DNA of 64,000 nucleotides from Fructobacillus sp. EFB-N1 (GCF_001038455.1 NZ_LDUY01000006.1:1-64000), one strand, 5' to 3'; positions 25,290 through 35,473 are shown, numbered from the stretch's first letter. Made by a program: numbers and translations. The notes: a model not told the origin generated them from the letters alone.

Positions 25290-25826
25290 ATGTTATCTCG
25301 TTCTCAACGGCGGAAGACGGATAGCCGTAAGCGTCGATTTTATAAGCAATGGTGGTTTTGGTTAATTCTCGTTTTGATTGTCGGTGGGGTGGCCTTTTAC
25401 ATGATTGGGTCAGCTTCATCTAAGAAATCAAGTGATACACCAACACCGGATATTTCGTACTCATCGTCTAAGAAGCATACTTACGACTTTGGTGATTCGT
25501 CATCATCTGATTCTGACGATACAGACGATACAACAACGTCTTCAAGCTCAACTAATAACACGGCGGCATCTAATTCAGCTGCATTAGCAGCTGCACAATC
25601 TTCTGCAGCAGCTGCAGCATCCTCAAAAGCAGCACAAGATGCTGCGAACGCGAAGGCTGCCGCAGATTCATCATCACGGGCAGCGATGTCGCAATCAATT
25701 CTGGATAAACAACAATCGTCATCACAGAGTAGTCAAAGTACGCAGACGAATCAAAACACACAAACCAATCAAAATACAAATACCAACACTAACACTAACC
25801 AAAATACGACACAAACAAATCACTAA
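25290..25826 (+). CDS. single-pass membrane protein with long low-complexity tail, unknown
   Basis: A 178-residue protein. Residues 1-20 are strongly cationic, 21-41 form one membrane helix (WWFWLILVLIVGGVAFYMIG), and everything after is low complexity: Ser/Asp-rich (to about 90), Ala/Ser-rich with heptad-like spacing (about 90-140), then a Gln/Asn/Thr tail with repeated TNQN and NTNT. The orientation is probably N-in, tail outside. I recognise no domain. Similar tails occur in wall-spanning linkers. GGAAGG lies 8 bases before the ATG; own terminator follows. Confidence 0.7.
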   Translation: MLSRSQRRKTDSRKRRFYKQWWFWLILVLIVGGVAFYMIGSASSKKSSDTPTPDISYSSSKKHTYDFGDSSSSDSDDTDDTTTSSSSTNNTAASNSAALAAAQSSAAAAASSKAAQDAANAKAAADSSSRAAMSQSILDKQQSSSQSSQSTQTNQNTQTNQNTNTNTNTNQNTTQTNH

Positions 25827-25832
25827 AATTTT

Positions 25833-25862
25833 GAACCTGGGCGCTCGCCCAGGTTTTTTAGT
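25833..25862 (+). terminator. terminator
   Basis: AACCTGGGCG / CGCCCAGGTT stem with two-base loop and six T. Confidence 0.9.
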
Positions 25863-25873
25863 GTAAAATTAGC

Positions 25874-25902
25874 TTGACTATTTTCATGGTCCTTTGTACA
25901 CT
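25874..25902 (+). promoter_or_regulatory. promoter of valS T-box transcript
   Basis: TTGACT (25874-25879), 17-base spacer, TACACT (25897-25902). Confidence 0.75.
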
Positions 25903-25904
25903 TA

Positions 25905-26097
25905 GAAAAGCTAATGAGGAGTACACAAGCGCAGCTGTGAGAGACCTAGTGGGTGGTGAAAACTAGGACTGTTAATGTGGAAGGTTGCTTTGGCGTTAAA
26001 AATGTTAATGAATGAGTGGCTATCAAAATTGTTGATAGCAATTTAGGTGGTACCACGTGTAAGCGTCCTAATCGAAAGATTAGGACGCTTTTTATTT
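25905..26097 (+). promoter_or_regulatory. T-box leader of valS
   Basis: Stem I opens with GGAGTA near 25918; ACTGTTAA near 25968 offers GTT as a valine specifier. The T-box core AGGTGGTACCACG (26045-26057) carries TGGT for pairing with the ACCA end of tRNA-Val. The terminator stem AAGCGTCCTAATC / GATTAGGACGCTT with T run lies at 26061-26096. Confidence 0.9.
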
Positions 26098-26135
26098 TGG
26101 ACCACAGGCCACATTACTATTAAAGGAGATTTGCT

Positions 26136-28817
26136 ATGCGTGAAGTTGAAATGTCAACCAAGTACGATCCAACAGCCGTTGAGACTGGTCGTTACCAAGA
26201 CTGGTTGGATAATGATTTGTTTGCACCAGAAGCAAATCAGGCCATTCAGGGTCAAGAACCAGAACCTTACTCAGTGGTGATTCCACCACCAAACGTTACC
26301 GGTAAGTTGCACCTCGGTCATGCCTGGGACACGACTTTGCAGGATATGTTAATTCGCCAAAAGCGGATGCAAGGGTTTGACACTTTGTGGTTGCCAGGAA
26401 TGGATCACGCTGGTATCGCCACCCAAGCAAAGGTGGAACAACGTTTGCGCGACCAAGGCGTTTCCCGCTATGACTTGGGTCGTGAAAAGTTTGTTGAACA
26501 AGTTTGGGATTGGAAAAATGAATATGCCTCAACCATCAAGCAACAATGGGGTAAGATGGGCTTGTCATTGGACTATAGCCGCGAACGCTTTACGCTAGAT
26601 GAAGGGTTAAATCAGGCGGTTAATAAGGTCTTTATCGACTTGTACAACAAGGGACTGATTTACCGTGGTGAATACATTATCAACTGGGACCCACAGGCTC
26701 GAACAGCTTTGTCTGATATTGAAGTCATTTATCAAGATGATGAGGGTGCCTTCTACCACGTCAAGTATCCATTTACGGATGGTACAACGTTGAATGGTAA
26801 GGACTATATCGAAATTGCTACAACGCGTCCAGAAACGATGTTCGGAGACGTTGCTGTTGCTGTTCATCCATCAGACGAACGCTACAAGGATTTGATTGGC
26901 AAGACGGTTAAGGTACCGCTTGTTAACCGTGAGATTCCAATTATCGCTGATGAATATGTTGAAAAAGACTTTGGAACTGGAATGGTTAAGATTACGCCAG
27001 CCCACGATCCAAACGATTTCCAAGTCGGAAACCGTCATGATTTGGAACGCATCAACACGATGACAGAAGATGCTCATTTGAACGAAAACGCCGGCAAGTA
27101 TGTTGGCCTTGATCGTTTCGAAGGCCGTAAAGCCATGGTCGCTGATTTGCAAGAACAAGGGTTCATGCTTGAAGTAGAACCACTGGTTCACTCAGTTGGC
27201 CACTCTGAACGGACAGGTGTTCAAATCGAATCACGTCTTTCAACACAGTGGTTCGTTAAAATGGAGCCATTGGCTAAGCAAATTTTGGCCATGCAGCAAA
27301 ATGCTGACGAAAAGGTGAACTTTGTTCCTGGTCGTTTTGAAGATACCTTTACTCGTTGGATGGAAAACATCCGCGACTGGGTGATTTCTCGTCAACTCTG
27401 GTGGGGCCACCAGATTCCAGCCTGGTATAAGAACAAGGGGACGGACCAAGAAGAAATGTACGTTGGGACAGAGGCGCCTGGCGCTGATTGGGAACGTGAT
27501 CCAGATGTTTTGGATACTTGGTTCTCCTCAGCCCTTTGGCCATTTTCAACGATGGGCTGGCCAAACGACTTAGATGGCGATTATGCTAAGTATTATCCAA
27601 CGAATACCTTGGTAACGGGTTATGATATTATCTTCTTCTGGGTTGCCCGAATGATGTTCCAAGGAAAAGAGTTTACTGGCGAACGACCATTTAAGAACGT
27701 CTTGATTCACGGCTTGATTCGTGATGGTGAAGGTCGCAAGATGTCAAAGTCATTGGGTAACGGTGTCGACCCAATGGATGTGATTGAAAAGTATGGTGCC
27801 GATGCCTTACGTTGGTTCCTGGCAACTGGTTCAACACCTGGTCAAGACGTCCGCTTTACTTATGAAAAGATGGATGCGGCCTGGAACTTCATTAACAAGA
27901 TTTGGAACGTTGCTCGCTATGTGATTATGAACCTTGATGATGATACGAAGGCCGAAGTACCAGCTAAGGACCAACAGACGCTAGCCGACCAATGGATTTT
28001 GGACCGCTTGAACGCGACGGTTAAGGAAGTTTCTGAAAACTTCGAGAAGTTTGAGTTTGGTGAAGCTGGTCGTGATTTGTACAACTTCATCTGGTCTGAT
28101 TTGGCTGATTGGTACGTTGAAATGACTAAGGAGTCATTGAACGGTGATGGGGATAAGACAGCCGTTCAACAGACCTTAGCCTCTGTCTTGGATCAAACGT
28201 TGCGCTTGCTCCAACCAATCATGCCGTTTGTCTCTGAAGCCATCTGGCAAGAAATGCCACAACAAAAGGGCAAGGACGAACACCTCGGCATCCAAGCTTA
28301 TCCTGTTTACCAAGAATCTTTGGCAAATGCTGAAGCAGCGGCCTCCTTCAAGTCTTTGCAAGATTTGATTGTTGCTGTTCGTAACATCCGCGCCGAAGCA
28401 AAAGCACCAATGTCAAAGCCAATCAACGTGATTATCAAGGTCACGGATCCAGCATTGAAGTCAATCTTTAATGAAAATGCGGACTATATCGATCGTTTTG
28501 TCAAGCCAGAATCATTGACGATTGATATGGACGTGACTGTGCCGCAATTGGCCATGTCACAGGTCATCACTGGTGCGGAAGTTTATGTCCCATTGGCTGG
28601 TTTGATTGATATTGAAGCGGAAATCAGTCGCCTGCAAGGTGAAGCTGATAAGTTCCAAAAGGAAGTTGCTCGTGCCAATGGTAAGCTTTCAAACGAAAAG
28701 TTTGTCAATTCGGCGCCTGAAAAGGTTGTTGCTGCCGAACGTGAGAAGCTTGCTGACTGGGAAGAAAAGCTTGCTTCAACTCAAAAGCGCATTGCTGATT
28801 TACAAGCGCAAGGGTAA
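26136..28817 (+). CDS. valS: valyl-tRNA synthetase
   Basis: An 893-residue class I synthetase. The HIGH box is [16 protein letters not shown], the editing domain contains [10 protein letters not shown], and the second active-site motif is [10 protein letters not shown]. The C-terminal 65 residues form the tRNA-binding coiled coil. It charges tRNA-Val and hydrolyses mischarged Thr. The ATG at 26136 follows AAAGGAG by 7 bases. Expression is under the T-box upstream. Terminator at 28836. Confidence 0.96.
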   Translation: MREVEMSTKYDPTAVETGRYQDWLDNDLFAPEANQAIQGQEPEPYSVVIPPPNVTGKLHLGHAWDTTLQDMLIRQKRMQGFDTLWLPGMDHAGIATQAKVEQRLRDQGVSRYDLGREKFVEQVWDWKNEYASTIKQQWGKMGLSLDYSRERFTLDEGLNQAVNKVFIDLYNKGLIYRGEYIINWDPQARTALSDIEVIYQDDEGAFYHVKYPFTDGTTLNGKDYIEIATTRPETMFGDVAVAVHPSDERYKDLIGKTVKVPLVNREIPIIADEYVEKDFGTGMVKITPAHDPNDFQVGNRHDLERINTMTEDAHLNENAGKYVGLDRFEGRKAMVADLQEQGFMLEVEPLVHSVGHSERTGVQIESRLSTQWFVKMEPLAKQILAMQQNADEKVNFVPGRFEDTFTRWMENIRDWVISRQLWWGHQIPAWYKNKGTDQEEMYVGTEAPGADWERDPDVLDTWFSSALWPFSTMGWPNDLDGDYAKYYPTNTLVTGYDIIFFWVARMMFQGKEFTGERPFKNVLIHGLIRDGEGRKMSKSLGNGVDPMDVIEKYGADALRWFLATGSTPGQDVRFTYEKMDAAWNFINKIWNVARYVIMNLDDDTKAEVPAKDQQTLADQWILDRLNATVKEVSENFEKFEFGEAGRDLYNFIWSDLADWYVEMTKESLNGDGDKTAVQQTLASVLDQTLRLLQPIMPFVSEAIWQEMPQQKGKDEHLGIQAYPVYQESLANAEAAASFKSLQDLIVAVRNIRAEAKAPMSKPINVIIKVTDPALKSIFNENADYIDRFVKPESLTIDMDVTVPQLAMSQVITGAEVYVPLAGLIDIEAEISRLQGEADKFQKEVARANGKLSNEKFVNSAPEKVVAAEREKLADWEEKLASTQKRIADLQAQG

Positions 28818-28835
28818 AATAGGCGAATAGTAATA

Positions 28836-28866
28836 AAAATCCTCACCTTTGGTGGGGATTTTATGT
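28836..28866 (+). terminator. terminator of valS
   Basis: AAAATCCTCACC, loop TTT, GGTGGGGATTTT. Confidence 0.85.
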
Positions 28867-28882
28867 TAGGTTAATATGAGCC

Positions 28883-28908
28883 GTGTAAATTAGTAAGACG
28901 ATTTACAC
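28883..28908. promoter_or_regulatory. inverted repeat upstream of second fabH
   Basis: GTGTAAAT (28883-28890) and ATTTACAC (28901-28908) are perfect 8-base arms with a 10-base spacer, 50 bases before the gene. Operator candidate; it does not match a FabT box. Confidence 0.45.
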
Positions 28909-28958
28909 ATATTGACGAAGTTCCAAGATGGATTGGTTTTATTTATATAGGTAATAAT

Positions 28959-29933
28959 ATGTTTGGAAGTAAAATAATCGCCAGTGGTCATTATGTGCCA
29001 GAAGATGTTGTCACGAACGATGACTTGGCGAAAGTGATTGATACTTCGGACGAATGGATTGTCAGTCACACCGGAATACAGGAACGGCATGTCTCTTTAC
29101 AGGGGGAAAATACGTCTGATTTGGCAACGAAGGCGGCCCAACAAGCACTAAAGAAAGCCGGTGTTTCGGCCGAAGAAGTTGATTTTATCATTGTAACCAC
29201 TTTTACCCCGGATGGACTGGCACCTTCAACGGCAGCTTTGGTGCAACGTAATTTAGGAGCCAAAAAGGCCTTTGGCTTTGATCTATCAACTGCTTGTGCC
29301 GGCTTTGTCTTTGGTTTGACGACGGCCGATAACTTTATGAAGACTGGGCAATACCGGTATGGCTTGGTGATTGCTGCTGAAGTGAACTCGAAGATGATGG
29401 ATTTCCGTGATCGAACGAGTACCGTTTTCTTTGGCGATGGTGCTGGAGCTGTTTTGCTAGCTCCTAACGAACAAGGCGAAGTTTTGGCCACTGATTTGCA
29501 CACGATAGGAGATGCAGATGTTGTTCATTCCGGTCGAATCGAGCCATTAACATCTTTGAGCGCCGACAACTATCCAAAGATTGATGCCTTTTTTCAGGAA
29601 GGACGGATGGTTTATCAAGAAGTGACCACTTTGATTCCAAACCATATTCAACAATTCTTGGCAGACCAAGACTTAACAATTGATGATGTGGACTATGTGA
29701 TTTTGCACCAAGCAAACCTGAGGATGATTGAGAAGGTGGCTGAAGCCTTGAATCAACCAATGGCAAAGTTCATCACGAATGTCGAAAAGTATGGTAATTC
29801 GTCCTCCGCAGGGATTGCGATGGCTTTTGACCAGTTACGAGAAAGTGCGGATTTAGCAGAGAAAAAGGTCTTGTTGACTGGCTTTGGAGCAGGTTTTACC
29901 TATGGATCTTTGCTCTATAAGGGTTCTTTGTAA
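28959..29933 (+). CDS. fabH: 3-oxoacyl-ACP synthase III, stand-alone paralogue
   Basis: A 324-residue KAS III. The triad is Cys in STACAGFVFG (about residue 113), His in LHQANLRMIE and Asn in YGNSSSAG. It condenses an acyl-CoA primer with malonyl-ACP. The same length as the fab-operon FabH at 57972 but clearly diverged. It lies alone between terminators, has a weak ribosome site (TAGGTAAT) and a private inverted repeat, so it is likely regulated apart from the main operon and may use another primer. Confidence 0.88.
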   Translation: MFGSKIIASGHYVPEDVVTNDDLAKVIDTSDEWIVSHTGIQERHVSLQGENTSDLATKAAQQALKKAGVSAEEVDFIIVTTFTPDGLAPSTAALVQRNLGAKKAFGFDLSTACAGFVFGLTTADNFMKTGQYRYGLVIAAEVNSKMMDFRDRTSTVFFGDGAGAVLLAPNEQGEVLATDLHTIGDADVVHSGRIEPLTSLSADNYPKIDAFFQEGRMVYQEVTTLIPNHIQQFLADQDLTIDDVDYVILHQANLRMIEKVAEALNQPMAKFITNVEKYGNSSSAGIAMAFDQLRESADLAEKKVLLTGFGAGFTYGSLLYKGSL

Positions 29934-30074
29934 TTCAAAAGAGTCAAATGTAATGCCTGTGTAACATTACAGAAAGAGGCCAGCAATAACCAGTGTCTAA
30001 AATGAATATATAGATTAAGCGTAAGTTAAGCACTTACTAATCAAACATAAGCAGAAAAAATGGAGATGTCTCTC

Positions 30075-30836
30075 ATGAAGAATAATATTACCAAAACTAT
30101 TTTAGCGACGGTGGCTGGTGCAGCTGCGTTTGCAGGTGCCGGAGCAGTTGCTTCAGCCAACGATATTACTGTTAAGGCAGGGGATACCTTGTCACAAATC
30201 GCTGCCAACAACAACACGACTGTTGATGATTTGGCTTCAAAGAACAACATTCAAAACGTTAACTTGATTTTTGTTGGTGACATCATCAAGACTGATGGTA
30301 CCGCTGCTGGGACAGCCGCAGCCGCAGCTGCTAACACAACTACGGCAACTGCTCAGACAGAAACAGCGGGTACTGCTGCCGCAGCTGCTACTACTTCTTC
30401 AGCAACTACTCAAACACAAGCTACTACAAACACAAACACTCAGGCACAAGCTGCTACTACTTCATCTTCAGCTAACTACAGCACTTACTCAGCTGGTGCT
30501 AGCGGTTCAGTTCAAACAATCATCAACGCTATGAACGCTAAGCGTGCAGCTGCTGGCTTGGCACCTGTATCATACGATGCTTCATTGGCTGCTCGTGCAC
30601 AATCACGTGCTGAAAACGCTGTTGCAAACGGTGGTTTGCCAACTGGTCACATGCAACAAGTTGCTGGACCCGAAGTTGTTGCAATCGACTGGGCTCCAAG
30701 CCAAGTTGTTGATGCATGGTACAACGAAACTGGTATGATTGCTGCACCAGCTCACCGTAACTGGTTGATGAACGCCAGCTTCACAAAGGTTGGATTTGGA
30801 ATCGTTGACGGTACTATCGTTGGTATCGCTGGCTAA
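30075..30836 (+). CDS. secreted LysM - CAP (SCP) domain protein
   Basis: A 253-residue secreted protein. Signal peptide of about 28 residues ending in AVASA, a LysM module (ITVKAGDTLSQIAANNNTTVDDL) that binds peptidoglycan, an Ala/Thr/Gln linker of about 75 residues, and a C-terminal CAP domain with INAMNAKRAAAGLAPVSYD, GHMQQVAGPEVVAI and APAHRNWLMNASFTKVGFG. The start at 30075 follows GGAG by 9 bases; earlier in-frame ATGs overlap that site. CAP domains of bacteria have no single known function. Codon use is highly biased, suggesting strong expression. Confidence 0.85.
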   Translation: MKNNITKTILATVAGAAAFAGAGAVASANDITVKAGDTLSQIAANNNTTVDDLASKNNIQNVNLIFVGDIIKTDGTAAGTAAAAAANTTTATAQTETAGTAAAAATTSSATTQTQATTNTNTQAQAATTSSSANYSTYSAGASGSVQTIINAMNAKRAAAGLAPVSYDASLAARAQSRAENAVANGGLPTGHMQQVAGPEVVAIDWAPSQVVDAWYNETGMIAAPAHRNWLMNASFTKVGFGIVDGTIVGIAG

Positions 30837-30864
30837 TCTTAACCGATTAATCTTAATTTAAACT

Positions 30865-30900
30865 AAAACACTTACATTAGTATGTAGGTGTTTTTTTGTT
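30865..30900 (+). terminator. terminator
   Basis: AAACACTTACAT, loop TAGT, ATGTAGGTGTTT, then T run. Confidence 0.85.
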
Positions 30901-31046
30901 TAAGAAAAAGTTAAATGTGGGTAGTAAGTAGACAGATAGCTCCATATTTTATTGATTCAACTACATTTGTGGTAAGATAGGGAAACATGAGAGCGCAGCC
31001 AGGAAGCGCGCAAATACGGCGAAAAAAATGGAGTGTCGAAGTTCTT

Positions 31047-32210
31047 ATGGCAGATCAAAATAATAATGAATTTTCACGGCAACGGCGGTTTGATGAAGTC
31101 CGTCAAAAAAAGAAAAAGAAGAGTCGCGTGAAACGTTGGATTTTATATATCCTACTTGCCATCGTGGTTGGTGTAATCGGATGGGGTGCTTACCTCTATA
31201 GCGAATATAAAGGTTCCATTGATTCAATTCAAAAATCGGCTAAAATTTCAAAGACCCGAGATGTTTCAAGTTTGATTGCCCAGGGCAAGTCATTCTCAAT
31301 TTTGATTTTGGGAACTGATACTGGAGAACTTGATCGTGATCGAACAGGTTTGAGTGATTCAATGATGGTAGCCACCGTTAACCCAACGGAAAATAAGGTC
31401 ACAATGGTTTCAATTCCACGTGATATTATGACAGCAATTCCAGGTGATGAGGATACCTTCCCCCAGAAGTTAAATGCTGCTTATAGTTTGGATGGCGTTG
31501 GTGCTTCCATGAAGGCTGTTCAAAACTACTTAAACGTGCCAATTGATACTTATGCGCTAGTTAATATGAAGGGCTTGGAAACCTTGGTTAAGAAGGTTGG
31601 CGGTGTTTCAGTTAAATCCCCACTTTCTTTCCAATATAGTCAAGCAACAGCTCATGATTATGGCCCTGATTTGTATCGTTTCCACAAGGGTTCTACTTCT
31701 TACGAGAAGTCAACCGATAACGGTGTGACTTGGTCAGCAAGTAAGACAGTGATGGACGGTGATGCCGCCTTGGCCTTTTCACGGATGCGCTATGATGATC
31801 CGCAGGGTGATTATGGTCGTCAACAGCGCCAACGCTTGGTATTGGAAGCAATGCTAAAGAAGGCAGTGAACGTCAAGACGTTGATGGATCCAAGTTTCGT
31901 TAAGGCAATTTCAAAGAATGCTCAGACTGATTTGTCCTTTAACGATATTGTTAAAATTGCTCAGAAGTACCGTGGCGCTGTGAAGAACCAAGTTTCTGAC
32001 CATTTGCAAGGTGAGGGCGTAATGTACGAGGGTGTTTCTTACCAAATGGTGCCAACCTCTGAAAAGCAACGGATAACCAATCTCTTAAGGTCTCAGCTTG
32101 GTTTGAAACATAAGGAAACCGGTTCCCAGTTTGCTAGTGATGTGCCATCCGATCAGTTGCGTTCAGCAGCCTATGCTCTAGCACAAATTGATGAAAAATT
32201 AGTTCAATAA
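31047..32210 (+). CDS. LytR-CpsA-Psr family wall polymer ligase
   Basis: A 387-residue LCP protein: basic cytosolic N-terminus (KKKKKSRVKR), one membrane helix (about 32-52), then the LCP catalytic domain with ILILGTDTGELDRDRTGLSDSM, VSIPRDIM and ALAFSRMRYDDPQGDYGRQQRQ, which contain the conserved Arg and Asp that bind polyprenyl pyrophosphate. It attaches teichoic acid or polysaccharide to peptidoglycan outside the cell. The ATG at 31047 is 13 bases after GGAG, a long spacing; no better in-frame start exists. Confidence 0.9.
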   Translation: MADQNNNEFSRQRRFDEVRQKKKKKSRVKRWILYILLAIVVGVIGWGAYLYSEYKGSIDSIQKSAKISKTRDVSSLIAQGKSFSILILGTDTGELDRDRTGLSDSMMVATVNPTENKVTMVSIPRDIMTAIPGDEDTFPQKLNAAYSLDGVGASMKAVQNYLNVPIDTYALVNMKGLETLVKKVGGVSVKSPLSFQYSQATAHDYGPDLYRFHKGSTSYEKSTDNGVTWSASKTVMDGDAALAFSRMRYDDPQGDYGRQQRQRLVLEAMLKKAVNVKTLMDPSFVKAISKNAQTDLSFNDIVKIAQKYRGAVKNQVSDHLQGEGVMYEGVSYQMVPTSEKQRITNLLRSQLGLKHKETGSQFASDVPSDQLRSAAYALAQIDEKLVQ

Positions 32211-32224
32211 ATCTTTGAATACAG

Positions 32225-32270
32225 AAGTCAGCTCGCGGTGATAAAAACGCCGTGGCTGGCTTTTTTCTTT
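32225..32270 (+). terminator. terminator of LCP gene
   Basis: AGTCAGC...GCTGGCTT outer stem with inner CGCGG / CCGTG pairing and six T. Confidence 0.7.
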
Positions 32271-32319
32271 CTGATTATTCGTGTTATACTGGGTAATAAT
32301 CAAACGATTGGGGTCTGAT

Positions 32320-33264
32320 ATGCAAGATAAGAAAATTGCCATTATCGACTTGGGCAGTAACTCGACGCGGTTAGTGATCGAACAGTTACATCCAAATGAA
32401 ACCTATACGGAGATTTTACGTGTAAAGGAAGACACAAGGCTTTCACAAAACATGGGGCGCGATCTGATGTTACAAGAGGAGCCAATTGTGCGGACCATCA
32501 AAGTCTTGCAAAAATATCGACAAAAAATTGACGACTACGAAGTTAGCGAGGTCTACGCCATCACAACGGCAGCAGTGCGTTCTGCCAAAAATCAAGCAGA
32601 ATTCCTAGAGCGGGTAAAAGACGAAGCGAAAATCAGCTTTCGAGTCTTGACCGGCCAAGAAGAGGCCCACTACGATTTTCTCGGCGTCAGAGAAGCATTG
32701 CCAGATGTGCTGAATGGTATCATTCTAGATACTGGTGGCGCATCGGTCGAATTAATTCCCTTCAAAAATGGCCAGGCGTTAGCCGAGGTTTCTGTGCCAT
32801 TTGGTGCGGTTAACCTTTCTGAACGCTATCATTTGGCTGACACCATTGATGAAGCCAATATTCGACAGGCGAATGCGGATATTCAGTCTACTTATCGAAA
32901 ATTGCACTTTATCGATGACTGTCAAAATCTGCCCGTCATTCTTTTAGGTGGGGCAAATCGGTCATTAGCAAAGATGGCTGAAGAAAAAGAATTGGTTTAC
33001 CATCCGAAAGCCCTTCATGGGTTTATGATGCCGGCTAACCAGGTTGGCGAAATTTTTCATCAAATTGCTCAGATGTCTCGAACTGAGCGGGAACACCTCG
33101 CCGGCTTAGAGAAAAACCGGGCCGATATTATCATATCGGGCCTGTTGCCGGTATTGAACCTGATTAGTGTTTTAAACGCCCCCCAGGTCATCTTTTCAGA
33201 ATCTGGTGTCCGTGAAGGCCTAATCGAAAGCCTGTTTGAGGAAAAAGAGCAAATCAATGACTAA
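32320..33264 (+). CDS. ppx: exopolyphosphatase / GppA family phosphatase
   Basis: A 314-residue ASKHA-fold phosphatase. AIIDLGSNSTRLVI is phosphate loop 1, TAAVRSAKN the second conserved block with catalytic Glu nearby (LTGQEEAHYDFLG), and ILDTGGASVELI phosphate loop 2. It removes phosphate from polyphosphate or pppGpp. The ATG at 32320 follows TTGGGG. The stop overlaps the mvaA start (ATGACTAA), so these genes are coupled. First gene of a four-gene operon ending at 36196. Confidence 0.88.
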   Translation: MQDKKIAIIDLGSNSTRLVIEQLHPNETYTEILRVKEDTRLSQNMGRDLMLQEEPIVRTIKVLQKYRQKIDDYEVSEVYAITTAAVRSAKNQAEFLERVKDEAKISFRVLTGQEEAHYDFLGVREALPDVLNGIILDTGGASVELIPFKNGQALAEVSVPFGAVNLSERYHLADTIDEANIRQANADIQSTYRKLHFIDDCQNLPVILLGGANRSLAKMAEEKELVYHPKALHGFMMPANQVGEIFHQIAQMSRTEREHLAGLEKNRADIIISGLLPVLNLISVLNAPQVIFSESGVREGLIESLFEEKEQIND

Positions 33265-34495
33265 AAAATTTTACGAATTAACGCCAGAAGAACGACTTGA
33301 CTTATTGAACTTGCCAGAAGAATTGATGGCGCGGTTCGTAAAAGACCAAGAGGTCGCACACCAGGATTTAGTTGAGAATTATTTGACTGATTTTTCCTTG
33401 CCAGAGGGAATGGTTCGGCATTTAGTCTTGGATAACCAGCCCTATCAAGTGCCAATGGTTACTGAAGAACCATCCGTCATCGCAGCGGCTAACAACGGTG
33501 CCCACTTGTTTAAGATGGGTGGTGGTTTTAAGAGTGCTGGTACCAGCCAGGCAATTCTGGGCGGTCAGATTCTCTTTGAACACATTGATTTTGAGCAGCT
33601 ACAGTCCTTTGTAACTGCCAACGAATATGAAATTTTCCAGGCAGCCGAAGAGGCCAAACCAAGTCTCTATCGTCGTGGTGGTGGTTTACGGAGCATTAAC
33701 CTCCGCCATGTTAGTGGGCTTCGAGCAAGCCTTGATATTTTAGTGGATACGAGCCAGTCGATGGGGGCCAATGCCGTTAACACCATTTTGGAGAGTATTC
33801 GATTGATCTTTGAACCCTTTGATGACCAAATTTTAGGGGCAATTTTGACTAATGCAGGTCACCAAAGTGTTGTGAGTGTCACTGGTCGTGTGCCGGTGAC
33901 AGCGCTAGGTGGCTTTGACGCTGCACAGCGGATCGTTGACCTAGCTGATTTTGCCAAAGTTGACCCTGACCGGGCAGTCACTGAAAATAAGGGCATCTTT
34001 AATGGTTTATCCGCCGTTGTTTTGGCCCTTGGAAACGATTGGCGCGCGGTTGAAGCCGCAGGCCATGCCTATGCCAGTCGGACCGGTCAATACCAGGCCT
34101 TAACCAACTGGCGGGTGAGCGATGACCATGAATTCCTGGAAGGGGAGTTTTCTCTACCATTGAACCTTGGTCGTGTTGGTGGGGCCATTGCCGGTCTTAC
34201 TAAAGCACAAGATAATTTAGCCCTATTGGGCAATCCCACATTGGATGAAATGAAGAAAATTGTTTTGTCTGTCGGCCTTAGCTCCAACCTGGCTGCCTTA
34301 AAAGCGATTGCTGGTGAGGGCATTCAGGCCGGACATATGCGGATGCAAGCTCGGTTACTGGCCATTTCAGTCGGTGCAAAGACAGATGAAATCGTGCCGT
34401 TGTCTAAGAAATTAACCAAGGCACCAGCAATTAACGAAGAAAATGCAAAAAAGTTATTAGGAGAACTGCGTCACCATGAATCCGAAGTTAAATGA
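33257..34495 (+). CDS. mvaA: class II hydroxymethylglutaryl-CoA reductase
   Basis: A 412-residue HMG-CoA reductase of the mevalonate pathway. All catalytic residues of the class II enzyme are visible: Glu in VTEEPSVIAAANNGA, Lys in ENKGIFNG, Asp in LGNDWRAVEAAGHAY and His in GIQAGHMRMQ near the C-terminus. It makes mevalonate for isoprenoids. Start overlaps the ppx stop by eight bases, and the next gene overlaps its end by 20. Confidence 0.93.
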   Translation: MTKKFYELTPEERLDLLNLPEELMARFVKDQEVAHQDLVENYLTDFSLPEGMVRHLVLDNQPYQVPMVTEEPSVIAAANNGAHLFKMGGGFKSAGTSQAILGGQILFEHIDFEQLQSFVTANEYEIFQAAEEAKPSLYRRGGGLRSINLRHVSGLRASLDILVDTSQSMGANAVNTILESIRLIFEPFDDQILGAILTNAGHQSVVSVTGRVPVTALGGFDAAQRIVDLADFAKVDPDRAVTENKGIFNGLSAVVLALGNDWRAVEAAGHAYASRTGQYQALTNWRVSDDHEFLEGEFSLPLNLGRVGGAIAGLTKAQDNLALLGNPTLDEMKKIVLSVGLSSNLAALKAIAGEGIQAGHMRMQARLLAISVGAKTDEIVPLSKKLTKAPAINEENAKKLLGELRHHESEVK

Positions 34496-35447
34496 GCTCT
34501 TAGAGCAGGCAAATCAGGTCTATCCTGGTACCGTGATGACTCGCGTGGGGCAGAACCAAGATGGGCTGCTCCGCATGGACCGTGCCGAACAGTCTGCTTT
34601 GGCAGACCGCCTGTTGATTGAAGTGCCCGACCAGACGGAAGCTGATTTTGTCCTGGGAAATGAACTCTTACAGTTAGTTTTGACCTTAAATGGCATTACA
34701 CCACAGATTTATTTCGCTTTGACCTTTAATGATGAGGATTTGGACCAACAGTTAATTACGATTGCGACACGCCTGCATCGAACTGTTCTGCATGCCATTA
34801 CTTATCAAGAATTGGCGAAACAAGGTTTCTTAACAGCGGATACTGTGACGGCTTTCTTGGCCGGCGTTAAGGATGAATTGTCGGTTGAGACTGCTAATGT
34901 CGACGGCGAGGACCTCTTCCGCTTGTTAACGGTTTTGGACGCGCAAGTCTTTTTGGTAGCTGCTGATAAGGCTGGCTTGTCTGATTTGGCAGCGGACGCT
35001 TTCGCAACGTTACAAGAGGATTATCCACGGGCCACTGCCCAGGGCGAGAAATTAGTTGCACCAATTTTGGCGGCTAATTTGAAGGATTCCCGACAAATTC
35101 GTAAGCAAATGGTGCGTTTGTTTACGGGAATGGATGAAAGCTTGACCGAATTAGAATTGCCAACGGTCAACGCTAACCAGTACGTGACTTTGACGCCCGT
35201 TTTGTCACAACGCCAGTTGGATGGACCGGTTGCTAACCTCTATGAAGTCTTCCATTCCGAAATGACTGATTTCCAAACGAAGGAAACGGCTTTTGTTGGT
35301 GTTGGCAAGCAAGACCACCAAAATACTTTTGTGGTGACGCCACCGAAGGATGAGGCTGATCGACCAAAGTTTTTCACCGAACTATACCAAACATCTGTCA
35401 AGGAACTATTAACGAAGTTGGCCTTGCCATATATTTTGCGTCAGTAA
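34476..35447 (+). CDS. IpaB/EvcA-type protein of lactic acid bacteria, function unknown
   Basis: A 323-residue acidic soluble protein without signal or membrane segment. The stretch LGNELLQLVLTLNGITPQIYF followed by FNDEDLDQQLITIATRLHRTVLHA resembles proteins annotated IpaB/EvcA in lactobacilli, a name that reflects weak similarity only. It overlaps mvaA by 20 bases with AGGAG inside that gene, so translation is likely coupled. Function cannot be inferred beyond the operon context. Confidence 0.65.
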   Translation: MNPKLNELLEQANQVYPGTVMTRVGQNQDGLLRMDRAEQSALADRLLIEVPDQTEADFVLGNELLQLVLTLNGITPQIYFALTFNDEDLDQQLITIATRLHRTVLHAITYQELAKQGFLTADTVTAFLAGVKDELSVETANVDGEDLFRLLTVLDAQVFLVAADKAGLSDLAADAFATLQEDYPRATAQGEKLVAPILAANLKDSRQIRKQMVRLFTGMDESLTELELPTVNANQYVTLTPVLSQRQLDGPVANLYEVFHSEMTDFQTKETAFVGVGKQDHQNTFVVTPPKDEADRPKFFTELYQTSVKELLTKLALPYILRQ

Positions 35448-35473
35448 CATTGTGATTGAAGGAGGGGGAGACA

